Origin: Bacteroidia bacterium
GTDB taxonomy: Bacteria > Bacteroidota > Bacteroidia > Flavobacteriales_D > Sanyastnellaceae
Direction: 5' to 3'
DNA length: 64,000 nt
Assembly (NCBI GenBank): GCA_030427925.1
Contig: JAUICJ010000008.1
Location: forward strand, 1 to 64,000
The position numbers and the translations under genes are program-made. Positions 24,616 through 33,040 of this stretch are shown here, piece after piece. The notes below the pieces were generated by a model that was given only the letters and a program-made list of their open reading frames with translations, did not search any database and had not been told where the DNA came from. The number at the start of each line of letters is the position of its first letter. Position 1 is the stretch's first letter.

Positions 24616-25304
24616 TGCTTCAGAACACGCCATTGGTCGTCCGCAACCTCATCATCATCAACGTGCTGTTTTTCCTGGCCAGCATGGTCATGCCGGCGGG
24701 ACTCTCGACCGAATTGTTTGCGGGGACGTATCCGGGATCGCCGTTTTTCAAGCCCTGGCAGTTGGTGACGCACATGTTCATGCACGGCGGGTTGGCGCAC
24801 ATCGCGTTCAACATGTTTGCGCTGTTCATGTTTGGGAGCCAACTCGAGCGGCTGTGGGGCGCGAAGCGGTTCTTGAACTTTTACCTCGTGAGCGGGTTGG
24901 GTGGGTTTTTCCTGCATGAGTTTGTGTTGGGATTGCAACTGCACGATCAGTTTGGGACCTTCTTTCCGCCGCTCGAGGCCATCGTGCCTGCGGGCGCGAC
25001 GCCGTCCCAAGCCGCTCGGTTTGTGGAGTACACCTATGGTCGGGTGGTGGGGGCCAGTGGGGCGATTTTCGGGTTGTTGTTGGCCTTCGGGATGCTGTTC
25101 CCCAATACGCGGCTGATGCTGTTGTTTCCGCCCATTCCCATCAAGGCGAAGTACTTTGTGATTGGGTATGGCGTCATCGAATTGCTGATGGGCATGCAGA
25201 ACAATGTGGGGGACAACACGGCGCACTTTGCACACCTCGGGGGAATGCTGTTCGGTTATTTGTTGTTGAAGTATTGGCAAAAAGATCGCGGAACGTTTTA
25301 TTGA
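24615..25304 (+). CDS. Rhomboid family intramembrane serine protease
   Basis: A 229-residue six-helix membrane protein. The catalytic dyad is visible as Ser in GASGAIFG (about residue 147) and His in FAHLGGMLFG (about 206). The HMFMHGGLAHIAFNMFALF segment provides the conserved His/Asn oxyanion region. Rhomboids cut transmembrane helices of other proteins; targets are unknown. The start overlaps the mutL stop. A second, more divergent rhomboid follows after 3 bp, suggesting an old tandem duplication. Confidence 0.9.
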   Translation: MLQNTPLVVRNLIIINVLFFLASMVMPAGLSTELFAGTYPGSPFFKPWQLVTHMFMHGGLAHIAFNMFALFMFGSQLERLWGAKRFLNFYLVSGLGGFFLHEFVLGLQLHDQFGTFFPPLEAIVPAGATPSQAARFVEYTYGRVVGASGAIFGLLLAFGMLFPNTRLMLLFPPIPIKAKYFVIGYGVIELLMGMQNNVGDNTAHFAHLGGMLFGYLLLKYWQKDRGTFY

Positions 25305-25307
25305 ACC

Positions 25308-26213
25308 ATGTGGAAGCAGTGGATTGAACGATGGAAGAGCGGGAATGCGCTGTTCCGGCTTGTGGTGGTGAACGTTGCGGTGTTCTTGATCGTGGCCACG
25401 TTGCGGCTTGCCGTGCGCATGGGGTGGGAAGCTGGAGCGGAATGGGAGGCCTCGGCGTTTGGGTTGGCCACGACCTGGCAGTTGGAGGGGCTGGCGGCTA
25501 GGCCGTGGAGCGCGTTGACCCATGCGTTTGTGCATTTGGACGTGTGGCACATTGCGATGAACCTGCTCGTGCTGTGGTGGATGGGCCGGGTGTTCATGGC
25601 CCAACACGGCAACCGGCGCCTGCTCAGCGTTTACTTCGTGGGGGCGTTGGCGGGTTGGTTCGCGTATGTGGCGGTGCTGAACGGCTTTCCCGGGTTGCGG
25701 AGCGGGCGTTGGGCGTTGGGGGCGAGTTCGGCGGTGATGGCCATCTTAGCGGCGGCCGCTGCGACGGAACCGGATCGGCGGGTGAACTTGATGTTTTTCG
25801 GACCAACGGCGTTGAAGTACTTGGCCATCGGATACGTGGTTTTGGATTACATCATGTTGAGCTCGGGTGAGAATTCTGGGGGGCACATTGCGCATTTGGG
25901 CGGGGCGTTGTTTGGGTTTGTGTGGGCTCGGCGTTTGGCCCAAGGCACGAACCTGACCCGGTGGATGGAGCGCTTGCTCGATTTCCTCGCCACCGGTCAC
26001 CGGCCGATGCGCGTGGTGAAGCCGAAGCGTCGTGGAACGCGCAAACAACCGGACACCCGCAGTGCACGCATCAAAACGGATGAGCAATTCAATGCCGAGC
26101 GCAAAGCAAATGCCGAGCGCCTCGATCGCATCCTCGATAAGATCTCGCGGCACGGGTACGATCGGCTGACGAAGGAGGAGAAGGATTTCCTGTTCCGTCA
26201 ATCGAACCAATGA
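25308..26213 (+). CDS. Rhomboid family protease with C-terminal DUF6576-like domain
   Basis: A 301-residue protein. The rhomboid core (about residues 15-215) has catalytic Ser in GASSAVMA and His in HIAHLGGALFG. A linker rich in Lys/Arg (VVKPKRRGTRKQ) leads to a C-terminal ~40-residue domain with LDRILDKISRHGYDRLTKEE, which I recognise as the short helical domain (DUF6576) often attached to Bacteroidota rhomboids. The stop overlaps the EEP gene start by four bases. Confidence 0.88.
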   Translation: MWKQWIERWKSGNALFRLVVVNVAVFLIVATLRLAVRMGWEAGAEWEASAFGLATTWQLEGLAARPWSALTHAFVHLDVWHIAMNLLVLWWMGRVFMAQHGNRRLLSVYFVGALAGWFAYVAVLNGFPGLRSGRWALGASSAVMAILAAAAATEPDRRVNLMFFGPTALKYLAIGYVVLDYIMLSSGENSGGHIAHLGGALFGFVWARRLAQGTNLTRWMERLLDFLATGHRPMRVVKPKRRGTRKQPDTRSARIKTDEQFNAERKANAERLDRILDKISRHGYDRLTKEEKDFLFRQSNQ

Positions 26214-27301
26214 AGAAGCAGGAGAAGCCGCGGCGTGGGGCGTGGGGCAGTGGCCTGTTCGTGACATTGGGCTTGGTCGGTGTGGCCGCAGCGGAGGTGG
26301 CGGTGCACGTTTCGCCGGAGGAGTTTCCTTGGTTGGCGCCGGCGGGCTTGGTGTACCCGATTTCGTTGGCGGGGTTGCTGTTGGGGGTCGCGTGGCGCTT
26401 GTTTGCGGGGCGGTGGTTGGATTGCATCGTGCCGCTGATTGCGCTGGGCTATACGTACCCGCATGCCCGGTTGTTGTTGGGGGGCGGGGCGCAGGCGGAT
26501 GGCGTGGAAGGCCTGCGCGTCATGACGTGGAACGTGCGGCAGTTCGATCGGTTCGAGTGGTTGGAGGGAGCGGCGACGCGGGATGCGTTGTTGCAGGAGT
26601 TGGCGCAGGCGAATGCGGACGTGATTTGCCTCCAAGAGGTGTATGAGGATCGCCGTTCGAATCCGTATGTGACGGCGAAATCGGTGCAGCGAGCGGTGGA
26701 TTTGGGCCAAATCCATTCCGATTTTGAAAGCGAGCGCAACCGGGATGGGGTGTTCGGCGTGATGACGCTCACGCGGTATCCGATCGTGCGCAAGGAACGC
26801 ATGGTGTTTCCCGGCGATCCGGGCAACGGAGCCATCCTCACGGACGTTCGAATCGGCGACGACACCGTCCGCATCATCAACGCCCACTTGAGCTCGCTCC
26901 GCCTCGATCGGGAGGATTACGATGCCGTTCGCGAGGGCCCCGATGCCGAATCGGGTCGCCGACTCCTCGGTCGCTTGAACACGGCGTGGGCCAAACGCGC
27001 CACCCAAGCCGAGCAGTTGCAGGCGGCCATTGAGTCCGCTCCGCACCCCGTCATCGTGTGCGGGGATTTCAATGACACGCCCGTATCCTATGCGCTGAAC
27101 GCACTGCGGTCGGCGGGATTGGAGGATGCGTTTGCGAAGGCGGGAACGGGGTTTGGGGGCACCTACATCGGCGATTTGCCGCCCATGCGGATCGATTACA
27201 TCCTGCATTCGGACGCGTTCGAGGCGTTGCGTGTGGAAGAGGGGGCGGTCGTTCTGAGCGACCACCGGTGGGTTCAAGCCGTCGTTCAGCTCGTGGATTG
27301 A
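26210..27301 (+). CDS. Membrane-anchored endonuclease/exonuclease/phosphatase family protein
   Basis: A 363-residue protein with three hydrophobic N-terminal segments (about residues 14-90) and an EEP domain (about 100-360). Motifs are MTWNVRQFDR, CLQEVYED (metal-binding Glu), LTRYPIV, INAHLSSL, CGDFNDTPVSYAL (Asp/Asn pair), and LSDHRWV (catalytic Asp-His). Members hydrolyse phosphodiester or phosphoester bonds in nucleic acids or lipids; which of these is not shown. It is coupled to the rhomboid genes by a 4 bp overlap, an arrangement I associate with Bacteroidota. Confidence 0.88.
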   Translation: MKKQEKPRRGAWGSGLFVTLGLVGVAAAEVAVHVSPEEFPWLAPAGLVYPISLAGLLLGVAWRLFAGRWLDCIVPLIALGYTYPHARLLLGGGAQADGVEGLRVMTWNVRQFDRFEWLEGAATRDALLQELAQANADVICLQEVYEDRRSNPYVTAKSVQRAVDLGQIHSDFESERNRDGVFGVMTLTRYPIVRKERMVFPGDPGNGAILTDVRIGDDTVRIINAHLSSLRLDREDYDAVREGPDAESGRRLLGRLNTAWAKRATQAEQLQAAIESAPHPVIVCGDFNDTPVSYALNALRSAGLEDAFAKAGTGFGGTYIGDLPPMRIDYILHSDAFEALRVEEGAVVLSDHRWVQAVVQLVD

Positions 27302-27302
27302 G

Positions 27303-27314
27303 TATTTTTGCGCC
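27303..27314 (+). promoter_or_regulatory. bshB1 promoter -7 element
   Basis: TATTTTTGC at 27303-27311 matches TAnnTTTG and ends four bases (counted from the G) before the ATG at 27315. It overlaps the last codons of the EEP gene (stop at 27301) by sitting directly behind them. The predicted mRNA is leaderless. Confidence 0.65.
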
Positions 27315-28052
27315 ATGAACGGAGCGCATGATTTTGACCTGGTGGCGTTTGGTGCCCACCCCGATGACGTGGAGCTGTCCGCGGGAGGGACGGTGGCTTT
27401 GGAGGTGAGCCGCGGAAGGAAGGTGGCGTTGGTGGATTTGACGCGGGGTCAATTGGGAACCCGCGGCACCGTCGCCACCCGTGAGGCGGAGGCCGCTGCA
27501 GCCGCAGCCATCCTCGGCATTGCGCACCGGGAGAACCTGGGCATGGAGGACGGGTGGTTCGAGGTCGATCGAGCGCACCTGCTGGAGGTGGTGGAGTCCG
27601 TGCGCCGGTTGCGTCCCCGCGTGGTGTTGGCGAATGCCCTTGACGACCGCCACCCGGATCACGGTCGGGGTGCGGAACTCGTCGCCCGAGCTTGCTTCCT
27701 CGCTGGCCTCTTGCGCATCGAAACCACGGACCGTGAATCCGGTGAAGCCCAGCCACCGTGGCGCCCATCCGCGGTCTACCATTACATCCAAGACCGCAAC
27801 CGCACCCCGGATTTCGTGGTCGACATTACCGGACACGAGGAAGTGAAGATGCGCGCCGTCATGGCCTACACTACGCAATTTCACCGGCCGGAGGAATCAG
27901 GCGCCCCCGCGACCCCCATTTCGTCGCCCGAGTTCCTGGAGCACCTGCGCGGCCGCATGCGCACCATCGGGCGTCCCGCGGGATTCGCTTACGCCGAAGG
28001 GTTTGAGTCGTCGCGTTTGATCGGCGTGACGGATTTGTTCGCCCTCAGCTGA
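27315..28052 (+). CDS. bshB1: Bacillithiol biosynthesis deacetylase BshB1
   Basis: A 245-residue LmbE/PIG-L type metal deacetylase, which removes acetate from N-acetylglucosaminyl-malate in bacillithiol synthesis. The zinc motif AHPDDVELSAGGT is at 14-26, the family signature LTRGQLGTRGT follows, and DDRHPDHGRG (about 112-121) supplies the second histidine. YTTQF and the GFAYAEGFE C-terminus are typical of BshB1. It indicates a cytoplasmic low-molecular-weight thiol other than glutathione. The final 64 bp overlap the end of the convergent flippase gene. Confidence 0.92.
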   Translation: MNGAHDFDLVAFGAHPDDVELSAGGTVALEVSRGRKVALVDLTRGQLGTRGTVATREAEAAAAAAILGIAHRENLGMEDGWFEVDRAHLLEVVESVRRLRPRVVLANALDDRHPDHGRGAELVARACFLAGLLRIETTDRESGEAQPPWRPSAVYHYIQDRNRTPDFVVDITGHEEVKMRAVMAYTTQFHRPEESGAPATPISSPEFLEHLRGRMRTIGRPAGFAYAEGFESSRLIGVTDLFALS

Positions 28053-29272
28053 TGCCAGTCGCTTCGCCGCGGCATCCATTCCGCTAGCCGCATGCGTTCT
28101 TCGCGGTGAAGGCCCCAGGCCAAACCCACCACCTGAACGCCCCCCGCGACCGACGCCGCTGCAGCGGCCCCAACCGCCCCATACGGAGCGTACCAAAGGG
28201 CTCCGCACACCACCACGGCCACCAACCCAGCCCCCGACGTCCACGCATTCCAACGGTGCTGCCCGATGCCGCTCAGGTGGTGGGAAAGCAAGCCCGCCAC
28301 CGACCCCGCCAGGACCGCGGGGCCCAAAGCCGCCAGCACTTCCCGAATCCCCGCCACCCCAAACGCCCGCGCATAGCCCGCCTCCGGAAGTGCCATCGCC
28401 ACCGACCACAGCCCAGCAGCGAGCCCTGCCGTCAGGAGGGCGAATGCGCGGGTGCTCGCCAGCCGCTTCCCGCGGTCGGAGGTCCCCGCCGTACGCGCAT
28501 GCAATACCGGCGCCAGGGCACGCGCCGCCGTCCACATCGCCTCCATGCCATAAAAGGCAATCGAAAACAACCCCGCGACCGCAGCGCCCGATGCCCCCAA
28601 GCGCGCCAGCCAAGTGAACGGCAAGCGGTTCGTCAACAACTGGAGGAGGGCTCCCGTTTGGGCCGAACGGCCCAAGCGCCAGAGCTCCGACCAAACCCGC
28701 CCATCGAAAGGAACCTTCGGCCCCAGCGATTTGCGCACGCGCCAAGCGGCATCGCCCGCCGTCCACGCCAGCGCCAGCATCAGTGCAGCCACGAATCCTT
28801 CGAGCGAGCGCCACCCGAGCGTGAAGGCGGAAACGAGGAAGGTGGCGAGCAGGGCGGTTTGGGTGAAGGCCAATCGGTTGTGGGCACGGACGGCGCCTGT
28901 GGCGAGCAGGATTTGGCCATGGAACACGATGCCCGCCTGCAGCCAACCCGCCAAACCAATCGCGCCCCAGAGCGGAAAACCACCCACCGCCGCCAACCCC
29001 GCCGTGACCGCAAGCGCGCTCACGGCCATCCACAGATGGCCCGCCTGCCACAGCGAACGCAGCGGCCAATGCTGGTTCAGGTACACCACCGTTCCCCCCG
29101 CGATGAATCCGCTGACGGCCGAAATCAGCAGCAGCCCCAATTGAAAAACAGCGACCTGCCCTTGGCCTTCAGCGCCCAACACGCGCGAATTCAGCAGGAC
29201 CACGGCAGCCGTGCCGACGAGGACGCCGCCGCGAAGGAGCAAGCTGTGGCCGATGACGCGCCCTTCAGCCAC
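27989..29272 (-). CDS. Polysaccharide flippase-like membrane protein (MOP superfamily)
   Basis: A 427-residue protein with about twelve hydrophobic helices and few charged loops. It begins at GTG 29272 with EGRVIGHSLLLRGGVLVGTA; the motif NSRVLGAEGQGQVAVFQ after the first helix is typical of Wzx-type lipid-linked oligosaccharide flippases. GTG overlaps the stop of the glycosyltransferase gene, so the two are coupled. The C-terminal ~20 residues overlap bshB1 in antisense (64 bp). This may be real, because no earlier stop is present, but the tail LRANKSVTPIKRDDSNPSA is not conserved-looking. The substrate is unknown. Confidence 0.78.
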   Translation of the reverse strand: MAEGRVIGHSLLLRGGVLVGTAAVVLLNSRVLGAEGQGQVAVFQLGLLLISAVSGFIAGGTVVYLNQHWPLRSLWQAGHLWMAVSALAVTAGLAAVGGFPLWGAIGLAGWLQAGIVFHGQILLATGAVRAHNRLAFTQTALLATFLVSAFTLGWRSLEGFVAALMLALAWTAGDAAWRVRKSLGPKVPFDGRVWSELWRLGRSAQTGALLQLLTNRLPFTWLARLGASGAAVAGLFSIAFYGMEAMWTAARALAPVLHARTAGTSDRGKRLASTRAFALLTAGLAAGLWSVAMALPEAGYARAFGVAGIREVLAALGPAVLAGSVAGLLSHHLSGIGQHRWNAWTSGAGLVAVVVCGALWYAPYGAVGAAAAASVAGGVQVVGLAWGLHREERMRLAEWMPRRSDWHQLRANKSVTPIKRDDSNPSA

Positions 29273-30392
29273 GGTCGATGATTTCTGTGTAAACGGCTTC
29301 GAAGGCGGCGCCGATGGCTGCCACACTGAATCGCGCTTCGGCATATCGGCGCATGGCGCTTCGGTCCGTGGCCGCTTCAAGCGTGTCCAGGAGGGCCTGC
29401 ACAAAGGCGGCCGCATCTTCCGAAGCCACGCACGCCCCGCGCTCGGGCGCGGCGTCGGTGGTTCCCCAAACCGGCACATGCTCCCGGATGCCGCCCACGT
29501 CCGTGACGACGACCGGCGTTCCCGCCGCCCACGCTTCCGGGATGACGCACGGGAAGTTTTCGAATCGGCTGAACAACAGCACCGCGGAGGCGGCCGCCAT
29601 GCGCTCAGCGACTTCCGCAAGGGGAATTTCGCCGCCGGTGAGGATGCGGTCCGAAAGTCCGAGGCGTTCGGCCGTTGCCGCATGAGGAGCGGGGTCGCCG
29701 TCTCCGATGATGTGCAAAGTCGTTCCAGCGGGCAACTGGTCGATGGCCAAACCGAAGCACTCGATGAGGCCCGTCACGTTCTTTTGTTCGTCCACCAAGG
29801 AACTGATGTGCAAGAGCACGGGCGGTGCGGTGCGAGGAGCAATCTTGAACAGCGTGGTGTCCACGACGTTGGGTACCACGTGCACGGGGGCGTGGATGCC
29901 AAAATCGCGCAGGCTTTCCCCCAATTGGGAAGTCACGGGGCAAAGCCGGTCGAGTCCTCGCCCCGCCCACCGGATCGCAAGCCGCCGCCAAGCAGGCAGC
30001 TTCGCCCGTTGGTCGCGGTGGTACACGGTCCAGTGCTCGGTTGCGATGAGCGGCACACCCCACCGCCGGGCGAGCAGGCGGGCAGCGATTCCAGCAGGGT
30101 AGAGGACATGCAAGTGGATGGCATCCGGGCGCGCCTGATGCTTTGCCATCCGAAGCAAGGTGCGGGTAACTTGAACGAACCATGGCAACCGGCCGCTTGC
30201 GTACGCAATGCGCTCCTTCACTCCCCGGTGGGTGCGCTCCGCAATGCGGGATTTCCCACGCGCCACATACCAAACCTCCGCATCCACCCGCTCGGCCGAA
30301 GCTTCAACGTGGCGCTGGACGAAATTGCCCAAGGTGCCGTGGGCCTCGCTGGGATACCAGCTGGCAATGTGCAATACGCGGAGACGAGCCAT
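29265..30392 (-). CDS. GT4-family glycosyltransferase
   Basis: A 375-residue GT-B enzyme that probably moves a sugar from a nucleotide donor to a membrane-linked acceptor. The N-terminal domain begins MARLRVLHIASWYPSEAHGTLGNF, and HLHVLYPAGIAARLL follows. The C-terminal domain has VVPNVVD, SSLVDEQKNVTGLIE, IIGDGDP and the donor motif FSRFENFPCVIPEAWAAGTP with the E-x7-E pattern. The start is ATG 30392 because it lies at the family N-terminus and has a -7-like CATCTTTG (CAAAGATG on the plus strand, 30399-30406) six bases upstream. Confidence 0.88.
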   Translation of the reverse strand: MARLRVLHIASWYPSEAHGTLGNFVQRHVEASAERVDAEVWYVARGKSRIAERTHRGVKERIAYASGRLPWFVQVTRTLLRMAKHQARPDAIHLHVLYPAGIAARLLARRWGVPLIATEHWTVYHRDQRAKLPAWRRLAIRWAGRGLDRLCPVTSQLGESLRDFGIHAPVHVVPNVVDTTLFKIAPRTAPPVLLHISSLVDEQKNVTGLIECFGLAIDQLPAGTTLHIIGDGDPAPHAATAERLGLSDRILTGGEIPLAEVAERMAAASAVLLFSRFENFPCVIPEAWAAGTPVVVTDVGGIREHVPVWGTTDAAPERGACVASEDAAAFVQALLDTLEAATDRSAMRRYAEARFSVAAIGAAFEAVYTEIIDRG

Positions 30393-30439
30393 GGGGTGCA
30401 AAGATGCGGTACGGGTGCGAAAAAAAAGGAGGGGCGGCA

Positions 30440-30468
30440 TTGAGTTGCAAGATTCCGATTATCTTTGC
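30440..30468 (+). promoter_or_regulatory. tRNA-His promoter
   Basis: TATCTTTGC at 30460-30468 is an exact -7 element, with a TTG-containing stretch near 30440-30446 as a weak -33 element. The following bases GCTCCCTAA are identical to those in front of rpmB. Confidence 0.65.
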
Positions 30469-30486
30469 GCTCCCTAACGGGAAAAT

Positions 30487-30561
30487 GGTGACTATAGCTC
30501 AGTTGGTTAGAGCACTGGATTGTGGTTCCAGGGGTCGTGGGTTCAAATCCCATTAGTCACC
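30487..30561 (+). tRNA. tRNA-His (anticodon GTG)
   Basis: A cloverleaf with acceptor GTGACTA/TAGTCAC (30488-30494 and 30554-30560). The extra G at position -1 (30487) faces discriminator C (30561), the hallmark of tRNA-His. The D arm is AGCTCAGTTGGTTAGAGC, the anticodon arm CTGGA-TTGTGGT-TCCAG, and the T loop TTCAAAT. CCA is not encoded. A hairpin terminator follows within 10 bases. Confidence 0.97.
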
Positions 30562-30566
30562 CAAAG

Positions 30567-30602
30567 AAAGCCCCGCCTTCACACCGAAGCGCGGGGCTTT
30601 TT
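30567..30602 (+). terminator. Terminator after tRNA-His
   Basis: AAAGCCCCGC and GCGGGGCTTTTT form a strong stem enclosing a CTTC/GAAG inner pair, ending in five T residues. Confidence 0.9.
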
Positions 30603-30626
30603 GCATCCATCCCTTACCTTCCCTCC

Positions 30627-31526
30627 ATGAAAATCCACCACCACGCAGTGCACGCCGAAGATCACCTGAGGCCCGATGCAGGGGCTTCCACGCGGAATTT
30701 GCAGCTGGTGTTTTGGCTCAATTTCTCGTTCACCGTGGCGGAATTCATCGGAGGAGCCTTGACCAACAGCGTGGCCATTCAGTCCGATGCCCTGCACGAT
30801 TTGGGGGATACCTTGGCCATCGGGCTGGCGTGGTGGTTGCAGCGCAAATCGAACGAACTTCCCACGGCGGCCTTTACGTTTGGCTTTCAACGGTTTTCGC
30901 TTTTGGGGGCGCTGATGAATGGCCTGATTTTGCTCGTGGGAGGGGCGTTGGTTTTGTGGAACGCCATCGACCGCTTTGTGCATCCTGCGGCCGTGCACAC
31001 GGAGGGAATGTTGTGGTTTGCGGTCGTGGGCATTGTACTCAACGGGGTGGCGGCATGGCGGGCAGGTCGGGGGAGTTCGATGAACGAGCAAGTCTTGTCG
31101 TGGCACTTGATTGAAGACGTTCTCGGGTGGGTGGCGGTCGGGGTGGTTTCTTTGGTGCTGATGGCTCGCCCGGAGTGGACGTGGTTGGATCCTGCACTGT
31201 CGGTGGCGATCACGAGCTGGGTGGTGTACAACGTTGTTCGCAGGTTGGCGAAAACCTTGCGCGTCTTCCTTCAAGGACTTCCGGAGGGCATGAACATGGA
31301 GGACATCCAGCAGGCCATCTTACACGTGCCGCGGGTGGTTTCGCTTCATGCGTGCCGCGTGTGGTCGTTGGACGGGGAGCGGCATGTGATTTCCGCACAT
31401 GTGACGCTGGATGAGGTGAAGGAGGTCGGGGAAATCGTCGAGGCCAAATCCAACATCTACACCGCACTTGAGCCCTGGGGGTTTTACGACATCACCTTGG
31501 AAACGGAATTTGGCTCCAAGGAATAA
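30627..31526 (+). CDS. Cation diffusion facilitator (CDF) metal efflux transporter
   Basis: A 299-residue protein with a His-rich start (MKIHHHAVHAEDHL) and six hydrophobic helices. Both CDF zinc-site motifs are present: SDALHDLGDTLAIG in helix II and HLIEDVLGWVAVG in helix V, each HxxxD. The cytoplasmic C-terminal domain ends VSAHVTL-like (VISAHVTLDE). It should export Zn2+ or a similar divalent ion in exchange for protons. ATG 30627 follows TACCTTCC, a weaker -7 element, by four bases. Confidence 0.92.
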   Translation: MKIHHHAVHAEDHLRPDAGASTRNLQLVFWLNFSFTVAEFIGGALTNSVAIQSDALHDLGDTLAIGLAWWLQRKSNELPTAAFTFGFQRFSLLGALMNGLILLVGGALVLWNAIDRFVHPAAVHTEGMLWFAVVGIVLNGVAAWRAGRGSSMNEQVLSWHLIEDVLGWVAVGVVSLVLMARPEWTWLDPALSVAITSWVVYNVVRRLAKTLRVFLQGLPEGMNMEDIQQAILHVPRVVSLHACRVWSLDGERHVISAHVTLDEVKEVGEIVEAKSNIYTALEPWGFYDITLETEFGSKE

Positions 31527-31593
31527 GTGTCGACCGGGTGGGATTATCGGTATTTCTTTTTGTATATTGTCGGGACCAATTTAGCCTGACACC

Positions 31594-32958
31594 ATGTCTA
31601 CACGCCCCTCCTTAAAATGGAGCTGGATGGTGGGATTGTGTGCCCTCGTGGGTGCTCCTGCCGCTACCGCTCAAGTTACCGAATTGATTGCAGAACCCGT
31701 GGCCATCCACGAGGGAATGGTGGGATCCGCCAACCTCGCAGGCAAGACCACTTACCGCATTTATGCTCAGCTGACTTCGGCTGAGGACTACGTCACGGCC
31801 GTTTTCGGGTCGGATGAATTTCCGCTGAACATTTCGACGACGACCACGTTTTGGCAGCATGGGGCGGGGGCGAATTTTGCCACGAGCATCAACGGATTCA
31901 TCTACGACATCATTCCTGAATCGGCTTACGATTCGTGGTTGACCATTGGTTTGGATCGGTCGCCTTCGAGCTTGGGCGAAGAGGAGGTTGCGGGCATCGG
32001 TTTGACCCCGTTGTTGACACAATTCAGCGCGGGATTGAGTGCGGAGTTGAGCACGTCGACGGGGGGCAGTTGGTACGTACTGCCGGGTTCGGCCAACGGG
32101 GTTCCCGATGAGAACCTGCGGGTGTTGCTCGCCCAGGTCACCACTTCGGGCCTCGTTTCAGGTACCTTCAATTTGCAGGTGTTCATTGGCGGCGATCCGT
32201 TCAATGAACAACTGGCGTCGTTGACTTTTGGTGCGGGAATACCGGGTTGCACCCATTCCAATGCCTGCAACTACGATCCCGAGGCGACCGCCTTTGATGG
32301 AAGTTGCGAGTTCCCCGAGGAGGGATACGATTGCAACGGGGACTGCTTGGAGGATGCGGACGGGGATGGAATTTGCGATGCGTTGGAGGTGTTGGGGTGC
32401 ACCGATGAATTGGCCTGCGACTACGACGCAACCGCCACGGATTCCGGTGCATGCGAGTATGCCGAGGAGGGCCGGGATTGCGCAGGAAATTGCCTGGCTG
32501 ATGCGGACGGGGATGGGGTGTGCGACGGGGATGAAGTCCTGGGCTGCACCGATAGCGAGGCGTGCAATTTCGACGCGCTTGCAACTGAAGCGGACGACTC
32601 GTGCACGTATCCAGAACCGGAGTTGGATTGTGCCGGCAACTGCCTGGTGGATGCTGATTTGGATGGCGTATGCGATGCGTTTGAGGTGGAGGGGTGCACC
32701 AATGAACTCGCCAACAACTATGATGCAACCGCTACGGACGATGACGGCTCATGCAGCTTCGACCCTTCGTATTACTGCGGGGAGGGCACGGTTTGGGATG
32801 AGGCACTTCAGAAGTGCGTCGGCACCGGATCGGGCGATGGGGGCGTGGGTGGCCTTGGATCGCCTTGCTTCGGCGATTTCTTCGGAGATGGGGCCATTGG
32901 AACGAATGAACTGATTTTGTTTTTGTCCGTTTACGATACGAATTGTTCTGCGGAATGA
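31594..32958 (+). CDS. Secreted protein with cysteine-rich calcium-type repeats
   Basis: A 454-residue exported protein (signal peptide ending near ATAQ, residue ~27). A beta-rich N-terminal half (about 28-205) has no domain I recognise. From ~213 to ~390 there are three full and one partial copies of a 49-50-residue unit of the form GCTxxxACNYDxxAT...C.....DCxGxCLxDADGDGxCDxxEV. Each carries a DADGDG calcium-binding-like loop and paired cysteines. The last ~30 residues (CFGDFFGDGAIGTNELILFL) resemble a dockerin-like loop. No T9SS sorting domain is evident at the end. Such repeats are common in surface proteins of aquatic Bacteroidota; their role is unknown. Confidence 0.8.
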   Translation: MSTRPSLKWSWMVGLCALVGAPAATAQVTELIAEPVAIHEGMVGSANLAGKTTYRIYAQLTSAEDYVTAVFGSDEFPLNISTTTTFWQHGAGANFATSINGFIYDIIPESAYDSWLTIGLDRSPSSLGEEEVAGIGLTPLLTQFSAGLSAELSTSTGGSWYVLPGSANGVPDENLRVLLAQVTTSGLVSGTFNLQVFIGGDPFNEQLASLTFGAGIPGCTHSNACNYDPEATAFDGSCEFPEEGYDCNGDCLEDADGDGICDALEVLGCTDELACDYDATATDSGACEYAEEGRDCAGNCLADADGDGVCDGDEVLGCTDSEACNFDALATEADDSCTYPEPELDCAGNCLVDADLDGVCDAFEVEGCTNELANNYDATATDDDGSCSFDPSYYCGEGTVWDEALQKCVGTGSGDGGVGGLGSPCFGDFFGDGAIGTNELILFLSVYDTNCSAE

Positions 32959-32993
32959 GCCCCGGGGGCACATCCCTACACGAACGTCCACGA

Positions 32994-33022
32994 AAAAGGC
33001 GGCCCGCAAAGGCCGCCTTTTC
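32994..33022. terminator. Bidirectional terminator between the calcium-repeat gene and trxB
   Basis: AAAAAGGCGGCC, loop CGCAAA, GGCCGCCTTTTC: a symmetric GC-rich hairpin with A and T flanks between converging genes. Confidence 0.88.
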
Positions 33023-33040
33023 TCTTGTGCGTCGGTGGAG

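Noticed and set aside
27989-29683. A 564-codon minus frame beginning inside the glycosyltransferase gene
   Set aside because: The first ~137 codons are an out-of-frame reading of the glycosyltransferase gene; flippase helices begin only after the GTG at 29272.
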